Source of the DNA: an uncultured Clostridium sp.
GTDB taxonomy: Bacteria > Bacillota > Clostridia > TANB77 > CAG-508
NCBI GenBank assembly: GCA_900556865.1
Contig: USQS01000037.1
Span: forward strand, 1-8,076
DNA length: 8,076 bases
Direction of reading: 5' to 3'
Of the stretch, positions 1-5,374 are shown in pieces; position 1 is the first letter of the stretch, and the number at the start of each line of letters is the position of its first letter. The notes under the pieces were generated by a model. It was given only the letters and a program-made list of their open reading frames with translations, did not search any database and was not told the DNA's origin. Position numbers and translations under genes: made by a program.

Positions 1-98
1 TTACCCAAACGGTTGCAAATAGAATTATTGATTTAAAGCAAGATGGAAAAGTTATTGATAGAGAAATTACTTATAATGAGTATTTAGGAATAGAATAA
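1..98 (+). CDS. ABC-F family ATP-binding protein, C-terminal end only (partial)
   Basis: Only the last 31 codons are present, read in frame from base 3 to the TAA at 96-98. The peptide TQTVANRIIDLKQDGKV, followed by IDREITYNEYLGIE, resembles what follows the H-loop of the second ATPase domain in ABC-F proteins of the YkpA/YbiT type. In those proteins a 'SHD..F..TVANRIIE' stretch is followed by a 'G.I.....(T/S)(Y/F)(N/D)(E/D)YL' tail. ABC-F proteins are soluble, have tandem ATPase domains and no membrane part, and act on the ribosome, either as translation factors or in antibiotic protection. The diagnostic Walker and signature motifs lie outside the window, so the family call rests on the tail alone. 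The gene ends 50 bases before tex on the same strand with no visible terminator between them, so the two may be cotranscribed. Confidence 0.68.
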   Translation, partial: TQTVANRIIDLKQDGKVIDREITYNEYLGIE

Positions 99-129
99 AA
101 ACTTATTTACAAAAATTACAAGAAAAAGT

Positions 130-136
130 AAAGGAG
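130..136 (+). promoter_or_regulatory. Ribosome binding site of tex
   Basis: AAAGGAG, complementary to the 3' end of 16S rRNA, sits 12 bases before the ATG at 149. The spacing is a little long. No other in-frame ATG, GTG or TTG nearby has a comparable site, and the protein starts exactly where Tex proteins usually start, which supports the chosen start. Confidence 0.75.
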
Positions 137-148
137 ATTACATTTAAA

Positions 149-2341
149 ATGGAAAAAATAATTAAAACAATAGCAGATGAATTAGGTGTAAGAGAGAAAC
201 AAGTTGAATCTGCAGTTAATTTAATAGATGAAGGAAACACAATACCTTTTATTGCACGTTATAGAAAAGAAGTTACAGGAGGGTTGAGTGATGAAGTACT
301 TAGAGATTTAGGAGAAAGACTAACATATTTAAGAAATTTAGAAAATAGAAAACAAGAAATTATAAAATCAATAGAGGAGCAAGGAAAACTTACTGATGAA
401 ATTAAGTTAGCTGTTGAAAATAGTAAAACATTGGCAGAAGCAGAAGATATATATAGACCATTTAAGCAAAAAAAGAAAACAAGAGCAACTGTTGCAAAAG
501 CTAAAGGTTTAGAACCTCTTGCTGAAATAATAATTTTACAAGAAGAAAAAACTCCAATACAGGAAATAGCAAGAGAATATGTTAATATTGATAGTTTATC
601 TGAAGAAGATAAAAAGAATAAAGATAAAGTCGTAGCTTCAGCAGAAGAAGCAATTCAGGGAGCTTTAGATATTATTGCCGAAAATATTTCTGATAATGCT
701 AAATATAGGAAAGATATAAAAAGATTGTATTATAGAGAAGGATTAATTAAGACCTCTGCTAAAGATATGGAAGAAAAATCTAATTATGAAATGTATTATG
801 ATTATAGTGAAAGTTTAAGATTTATCCCAAGTCATAGAATACTTGCTATAAATAGGGGAGAAAAAGAAGACTTTTTGAAAGTAAAGATTGAAAAAAATGA
901 AGAAAAAATATTAAACTTAATGGAAAGAGATATTTTAAAAGGACAAAATCAATTTACTGAAATGTTGAAAAATACTATTTTAGATAGTTTTACAAGATTA
1001 ATAGAACCATCAATAGATAGAGAAATTCGTTCTGATTTAACAGAAAAAGCAGAAGAAAGTGCAATAAAAGTTTTTGGAAAAAATTCTAAACAATTGCTAC
1101 TTGGAGCTCCAATTAAAGGAAAAACAATTATGGGGTTTGACCCAGCTTATAGAACGGGGTGTAAAATTGCTGTAATTGATGAAACAGGAAAACTTTTAGA
1201 TTATACTACAGTATATCCAACAGAGCCTCAAAATGATGTAGAAGGTGCAAAAAAAGAATTATTAAAATTGATTCAGAAAGATAAGATAGATATGATAGCA
1301 ATTGGAAATGGAACGGCGTCTCGTGAATCAGAAATGTTTGTTTCAGATATGATTAAAGATGTAAAACATGATATTTGCTATGCAATTGTAAGTGAAGCAG
1401 GAGCGTCTGTATATTCTGCATCTAAACTTGCAACAGAAGAATATCCAGATATAAATGTTTCAATAAGAGGAGCAATTTCTATAGCACGTAGACTTCAAGA
1501 CCCTCTTGCAGAACTTGTAAAAATAGATCCTAAGGCAATAGGTGTGGGGCAGTACCAACATGATGTTAATCAGAAAAAATTAGCAGAAAGTTTAACAGGA
1601 GTTGTTGAAGACAGTGTTAATAAGGTTGGAGTAGATGTAAATACAGCAACACCATCTTTATTAAGCTATGTTTCAGGTATAAATAATACTATTGCAAAAA
1701 ATATAGTTAAATATAGAGATGAAAATGGAAAATTAAAGGAAAGAAAAGAACTACTAAAAGTTCCTAAATTGGGAAAAGTGGCTTATGAACAATGTGCGGG
1801 ATTTATAAGAATAACAGATGGCATAAATCCATTGGAAAATACTGCTGTACATCCAGAAAGTTATGAAGCTACAGAGAAATTGCTTGTTAACCTTGGATTT
1901 AGTAAAGAGGATTTGAGAAATAAAGAAAGATTAAATGAGCTTAAGGAAAAATTAAAAAATGTTAATATTTCAAAAATGGCAAAAGAATTGGAAATAGGGG
2001 AGATGACCTTAAGTGATATAATTTCTGAACTTTCAAAACCTGGAAGAGACCCAAGAGAGGACATGCCAAAACCTATACTTCGTAGTGATGTATTAAAATT
2101 TGAAGATTTAACAGAAGGTATGGTTTTAACAGGAACGGTGCGTAATGTTATAGATTTTGGAGCATTTGTGGATATTGGTGTTAAATATGATGGATTAGTA
2201 CATATATCAGAAATGAGTAATAAATATATTAAAAATCCATCAGAAGTTGTTTCAGTAGGAGATATTGTTAAAGTAAAGGTTATAAAAATTGATAAAGAAC
2301 GTAAAAAGGTAGGGTTATCTATGAAAATAGAAGAGAACTGA
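149..2341 (+). CDS. tex: Tex family S1 RNA-binding transcription accessory protein
   Basis: Complete 730-residue protein, the usual length for Tex/YdcI/YhgF proteins (about 720-790). Domains in order: the N-terminal helical Tex region with TIPFIARYRKE (31-41) and EDIYRPFKQKKKTRATVAKA (about 99-118), both typical of the family; a YqgF/RNase H-like fold starting around GFDPAYRTG (329-337); a helix-hairpin-helix region around 495-560 (GVDVNTATPSLLSYVSGI, then VPKLGKVAYEQCAGF); and a C-terminal S1 domain at 656-730 with FGAFVDIG and GLVHISEMS. Tex is a cytoplasmic nucleic-acid-binding protein related to eukaryotic Spt6 and linked to transcription and toxin-gene expression in Bordetella and pneumococcus. 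Its exact reaction is not settled. It is a widely conserved housekeeping gene, and nothing in it is truncated or frameshifted. The stop codon lies inside the convergent terminator hairpin shared with the minus-strand gene. Confidence 0.96.
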   Translation: MEKIIKTIADELGVREKQVESAVNLIDEGNTIPFIARYRKEVTGGLSDEVLRDLGERLTYLRNLENRKQEIIKSIEEQGKLTDEIKLAVENSKTLAEAEDIYRPFKQKKKTRATVAKAKGLEPLAEIIILQEEKTPIQEIAREYVNIDSLSEEDKKNKDKVVASAEEAIQGALDIIAENISDNAKYRKDIKRLYYREGLIKTSAKDMEEKSNYEMYYDYSESLRFIPSHRILAINRGEKEDFLKVKIEKNEEKILNLMERDILKGQNQFTEMLKNTILDSFTRLIEPSIDREIRSDLTEKAEESAIKVFGKNSKQLLLGAPIKGKTIMGFDPAYRTGCKIAVIDETGKLLDYTTVYPTEPQNDVEGAKKELLKLIQKDKIDMIAIGNGTASRESEMFVSDMIKDVKHDICYAIVSEAGASVYSASKLATEEYPDINVSIRGAISIARRLQDPLAELVKIDPKAIGVGQYQHDVNQKKLAESLTGVVEDSVNKVGVDVNTATPSLLSYVSGINNTIAKNIVKYRDENGKLKERKELLKVPKLGKVAYEQCAGFIRITDGINPLENTAVHPESYEATEKLLVNLGFSKEDLRNKERLNELKEKLKNVNISKMAKELEIGEMTLSDIISELSKPGRDPREDMPKPILRSDVLKFEDLTEGMVLTGTVRNVIDFGAFVDIGVKYDGLVHISEMSNKYIKNPSEVVSVGDIVKVKVIKIDKERKKVGLSMKIEEN

Positions 2342-2363
2342 AAATTTAATTTTCAGTTCTTTT
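2331..2363. terminator. Convergent, probably bidirectional terminator overlapping both stop codons
   Basis: AGAACTGAAAA (2334-2344) and TTTTCAGTTCT (2350-2360) form a perfect 11-bp stem with a 5-base loop. AA/TT pairs plus one G-U wobble can extend it to 2331/2363. On the plus strand the stem runs into TTTTC, and a further T-rich stretch follows a few bases on. On the minus strand it is followed by a less perfect T-rich run (CTTCTATTTTC). The tex stop (2339-2341) and the stop of the minus-strand HD-GYP gene (2353-2355) both fall inside the hairpin, leaving only 11 bases between the two coding regions. Confidence 0.75.
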
Positions 2364-3420
2364 CTGAATATTTTTCTTGAATTTTTTGTATTTCTTCAAA
2401 GTTATTTTCTAGAATATCTAAAAATGCTTCTGCAATTTGTGGATCAAATTGTGTTCCTTTACATCTTTTTATTTCTTCTTTAACATGTTCTAAATCTATA
2501 GGACCTCTATAACTTCTTCTACTTGTCATTGCATCAAAAGTATCAGCAACGGCGGCAATTCTTGCCAAGTAAGGTATTTCTTCTCCCTTTAGTCTTGATG
2601 GGTATCCATTACCATCATATTTTTCATGATGATATTTTACAATAGGTATTATATCTTTGAATACTTCGGCAGAACCTAAAATATGTGCACCAATAGAAGG
2701 ATGGTTTTTTATCTGTGAATATTCATCATCTGAAAGTTTATCTGGTTTTAGTAATATGCTATCTGGTATTCCAATTTTGCCAATATCATGAAACAACCCA
2801 CCTATTTTTAATGTTTTTAGTTGTTCTTCTGGTAACCCAAGTTTTTTTCCAAGTAGTACAGAATATTCAGAAACACGGTCAGAATGACCGATTGTATATG
2901 TATCTTTAGCTTCTACTGTGTATCTTAAAGTTTCTATCATATCTAAATAAGCTTTTTCTAGAGCATCTTTAGATTCAATAAGTTCTTCATTTATTCTTTT
3001 TATTTCGTCCATCTGCTTAACAGATTTTATGGCAGATTCAACTAATAAAAGTAACTGATCAAATTTATCGCTTTTTTCGCAATAACCTTGAATATCTAAT
3101 CTTTTTATAGTTTCTAAAGGTGGGGCTAAATCCTTATGCCCTGTAAGAAGCAAGATATAAAGTTCTTTATTAAATTTTCTTATTTCTTCAACTACTTCAT
3201 CTCCATGTAATGGGGTCATCATAAAGTCTAATAGCATTAAATCAAAATGTTCTTTTTTTACTAACTCAATTGCTTCAACAGGGTTTGATATTCCAACAAA
3301 TTCATAAATTGAATTATCAAAAAGTACAGCAAGAGAATCTAATATTCCTAATTCATCATCTACTCCAATTATTTTATATTTTCTTTCTCCATTTAATTGG
3401 TTTTGTAATGCTTTTCTCAT
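2353..3420 (-). CDS. REC-HD-GYP response regulator, predicted cyclic di-GMP phosphodiesterase
   Basis: Complete 355-residue cytoplasmic protein. Residues about 15-135 form a receiver domain: acidic pair D21/D22, phospho-acceptor D65 in LMLLDFMM, T93 in LLTGH and K116 in CEKS. A charged helical linker (about 135-165) leads to an HD-GYP domain (about 166-340) with H179 (IGHSDR), H211-D212 (LFHDIGKIGIPD), H240, H264-H265 (YHHEKYDG), the G272-Y273-P274 signature and D293 (AVADTFDAMTS). All the metal-binding residues I looked for are there, so it should be catalytically active. Known members hydrolyse c-di-GMP to pGpG or GMP, with phosphorylation of the receiver controlling activity. One small deviation is SRLKGEE where most members have SGLKGEE-like sequence. 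The next gene upstream on the same strand is a histidine kinase, its likely partner, but a terminator and a new promoter separate them. Start at 3420 is supported by AAAGGG (3431-3436) 10 bases upstream. Confidence 0.93.
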   Translation of the reverse strand: MRKALQNQLNGERKYKIIGVDDELGILDSLAVLFDNSIYEFVGISNPVEAIELVKKEHFDLMLLDFMMTPLHGDEVVEEIRKFNKELYILLLTGHKDLAPPLETIKRLDIQGYCEKSDKFDQLLLLVESAIKSVKQMDEIKRINEELIESKDALEKAYLDMIETLRYTVEAKDTYTIGHSDRVSEYSVLLGKKLGLPEEQLKTLKIGGLFHDIGKIGIPDSILLKPDKLSDDEYSQIKNHPSIGAHILGSAEVFKDIIPIVKYHHEKYDGNGYPSRLKGEEIPYLARIAAVADTFDAMTSRRSYRGPIDLEHVKEEIKRCKGTQFDPQIAEAFLDILENNFEEIQKIQEKYSEKN

Positions 3421-3430
3421 TTTATCTCAT

Positions 3431-3436
3431 CCCTTT
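3431..3436 (-). promoter_or_regulatory. Ribosome binding site of the HD-GYP regulator
   Basis: On the minus strand AAAGGG (within GAAAGGGATGAG) lies 10 bases before the ATG at 3418-3420. The ATG embedded in that same stretch is not followed by a better open frame. The downstream ATG gives a protein beginning shortly before the receiver domain, as expected. Confidence 0.7.
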
Positions 3437-3486
3437 CTAAAGCTATAGATTATTAATAACTTTTTTCTTTCTTTTTATATGGTTAA

Positions 3487-3515
3487 ATTATAATTGTTTA
3501 TGAAAAAAAAATCAA
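3487..3515 (-). promoter_or_regulatory. Predicted sigma-A promoter for the HD-GYP regulator
   Basis: Read on the minus strand, TTGATT (3515-3510) is followed after exactly 17 bases by a perfect TATAAT (3492-3487). The first four bases of the -35 match TTGACA, and the spacer is rich in T. Transcription would begin near 3480 and give a leader of about 60 bases before the start codon. The -35 element overlaps the last bases of the preceding gene's terminator stem and its T-run. The leader is A-rich, and I see no riboswitch fold in it. Confidence 0.65.
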
Positions 3516-3544
3516 GGTTTTTATTTGATTTAATAAAAACCTTG
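3503..3544 (-). terminator. Intrinsic terminator of the histidine kinase gene
   Basis: CAAGGTTTTTATT (3513-3525) and AATAAAAACCTTG (3532-3544) are perfectly complementary over 13 bp around a 6-base loop. On the minus strand the stem is followed by an A and then nine T residues (3511-3503), a textbook Rho-independent terminator. It begins 12 bases after the kinase stop codon (3557-3559), so it closes the synthetase-kinase transcript before the HD-GYP gene. Confidence 0.9.
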
Positions 3545-3556
3545 TGGGTGTTATTT

Positions 3557-5374
3557 TTATAAAGGTATTATAATGTTAAATGTTGTACCTTTTCCTTCTT
3601 GGGTGTCATATGTAATATCTCCACCAAAATGGGCTTTAATATTTGAATAAGACATATACAATCCAAGACCAGTACCATTTTTACCTTTTGTAGTAACCAT
3701 TTCTTTAAATAACCTTTCTTGAACTTCTTTTGGAAGTCCTCCTGCAAAGTCTGTTATAGAAAATACTACATTATTCTCCTTTGTAAAAACTTTTAATTCT
3801 ATATTTTGGTCATGTTTTCCATTATAAGCTTGTATAGCATTAGAAATAATATTATTTACAACTTGTACTAAAATATTAACATTTCCATGTATAGATTGGT
3901 TTTCGTCTGTTTTCATTAATACATTTAAATAAATATAAGCATTTTTTAATTCGTGTTTCATTAAGATATTTACTCTTTTTATAAGTTCACTTATTGTAAA
4001 TATTTCAGCATCATCACTAGATAAAGATGCAACAGCTTGACCTTTAACAGTTGTTATTATATCAGACATATATTCTAAATGAGCTCTTATTTTAGGAATC
4101 CAAGATTGCATATCTTTAGCAATTTCATGATGATCTTGAGAGTTTACGAGAGGGTCATCAATTGATTCATCATATTCGTGAATCAAATTTTCTAATCCTT
4201 GTGTTGCTCCAGCTATAGACATAATAGGAGTTTTTAAGTTATGTGCTATTCCTCCTATTAATTGCCCAAGTCCGGCCAAACGCTCTCTTTCCATTAAAAT
4301 ATCTTGGTTGTTTTTTATTGTTTCCATATCTTCTTTGTGTTGAGTGATATCTTTTAACAAGAACAATGTTCCTAAAGAGTTGTTATCTGAATATATTGGG
4401 GTTATTTCTATTTTAAAGTATTTTTTTATATCAACAAAATGTTGCTCAAAAGAAATTGTTGTTTTTGTTGAATTGGCTTTTTTTATAGCATTAGCTATTT
4501 TAGAAATGGTAAGTTTATTTATGTGTTTAATTTCTAAAAAGCCAATAAAATTTTTACTTCTTATGCTATCTGATGTAAGGTGGAATGTATTTAAAAAAGT
4601 TTGGTTAAAATCTATTATTGTGAAGTTGTCATCTAAAACTACATATCCGTCAGATATTCTATCAACTATTTTTTGTAGTGCTATTGGAGTAACACCTAAA
4701 AATTTAAATTTAAGAATTGATATTGCACATAATAATATTGTAATTGTAAATGTTATTGGTGTTACATATATTGATATATTCATTATTTTAAGAGCACCTA
4801 AAATACTTGTTACTAGAGGGCAAGCTATTCCTATAACAATTAATAAGGACTGCATAGAAAATAAACTCGAATTTTTTATTGATGCTTTTAATAAGAAAAC
4901 TATTCCACAGGCCAATAATGAGTATGAGTACAAATTGTGTATTATTGCGTATGGTCCAAATGTTGTATCCGATATATTAGTTGAATATTGTTTGTAGAAC
5001 AAATGATGAAAATCATTTGTCCATAATACTAATAATGTAATCAATGGCACAATAAATAAAAGTAGATATTTTTTCTTAAATGCAATTTTAGTTTTTTCAT
5101 AAATTAGTCCTAAAAAAAATACGGTAATTGGTACAAAACATATAGGTATATATACAAAATAATCAAAATATATTTTTTGTATATTAAGTTTATCAGAAAG
5201 TGTTATTTGTAAAATCATTCCGATACACCAAATTAATAATAGCTCTACTGCATATTTAAATACTTTCATTAATTGATTTTTCTTTTTATCTTTATTAAGA
5301 TATATAATCATTACAACATTTGTAAATGCTGTAATGATTAATGCTATTAAAGCATAGGGATTATCAACTTTCAT
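3557..5374 (-). CDS. 7TM-PAS sensor histidine kinase
   Basis: Complete 605-residue membrane kinase. Residues 1-222 contain seven hydrophobic segments (roughly 6-26, 40-58, 70-92, 103-119, 145-164, 175-195, 202-221), the layout of the N-terminal 7TM region found in many Bacillota histidine kinases; the ligand of such regions is mostly unknown. A PAS domain follows (about 232-345, starting DRISDGYVVLDDN and ending LFLLKDITQHKE). The H-box GGIAHNLKTP carries the phospho-acceptor H378. The ATPase domain has the N-box NNIISNAIQA (507-516), a G1 box at D542-G546 (DFAGG) and the G2 box GTGLGL (567-572). All catalytic boxes are intact. It should autophosphorylate and pass phosphate to a receiver, most plausibly that of the adjacent REC-HD-GYP protein. 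The start codon lies inside the synthetase gene (11-base overlap) behind a strong ribosome binding site, which points to joint transcription and translational coupling. A terminator follows the stop. Confidence 0.93.
   Translation of the reverse strand: MKVDNPYALIALIITAFTNVVMIIYLNKDKKKNQLMKVFKYAVELLLIWCIGMILQITLSDKLNIQKIYFDYFVYIPICFVPITVFFLGLIYEKTKIAFKKKYLLLFIVPLITLLVLWTNDFHHLFYKQYSTNISDTTFGPYAIIHNLYSYSLLACGIVFLLKASIKNSSLFSMQSLLIVIGIACPLVTSILGALKIMNISIYVTPITFTITILLCAISILKFKFLGVTPIALQKIVDRISDGYVVLDDNFTIIDFNQTFLNTFHLTSDSIRSKNFIGFLEIKHINKLTISKIANAIKKANSTKTTISFEQHFVDIKKYFKIEITPIYSDNNSLGTLFLLKDITQHKEDMETIKNNQDILMERERLAGLGQLIGGIAHNLKTPIMSIAGATQGLENLIHEYDESIDDPLVNSQDHHEIAKDMQSWIPKIRAHLEYMSDIITTVKGQAVASLSSDDAEIFTISELIKRVNILMKHELKNAYIYLNVLMKTDENQSIHGNVNILVQVVNNIISNAIQAYNGKHDQNIELKVFTKENNVVFSITDFAGGLPKEVQERLFKEMVTTKGKNGTGLGLYMSYSNIKAHFGGDITYDTQEGKGTTFNIIIPL
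5305..5340. repeat. 36-base inverted repeat in the early kinase coding region
   Basis: TAATCATTACA (5305-5315) and TGTAATGATTA (5330-5340) are exact reverse complements. Inside the 14-base loop, CATTT and AAATG can pair further after one A-C mismatch, so the whole 36 bases are close to a palindrome. In the kinase mRNA it would lie about 35-70 bases after the start codon, within the first membrane segment (residues about 12-23). It could be a translation-modulating hairpin, an operator or a chance result of the codons used. Confidence 0.5.

Noticed and set aside
55..77. TTGATA (55-60) and TATAAT (72-77) as a promoter for tex
   Set aside because: The spacer is only 11 bases, too short for sigma-A, and no other -35 fits the TATAAT. 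Both boxes lie in the ABC-F coding end.
1861..2064. Minus-strand open frame opposite tex, plus the short plus-strand frames at 2715-2909 and 5819-6007
   Set aside because: All are shadows of well-supported genes on the other strand, with no ribosome binding site or domain of their own.
3450..3459. TTATTAATAA palindrome in the leader of the HD-GYP gene
   Set aside because: It is made only of A and T in a very AT-rich leader and has no second copy; it is too weak to call an operator.
4344..4997. Long open frame on the plus strand (217 codons) opposite the kinase
   Set aside because: It is antisense to the membrane and PAS part of an intact kinase, has no recognisable domain and no convincing ribosome binding site; long antisense frames are expected in AT-rich code opposite hydrophobic segments.
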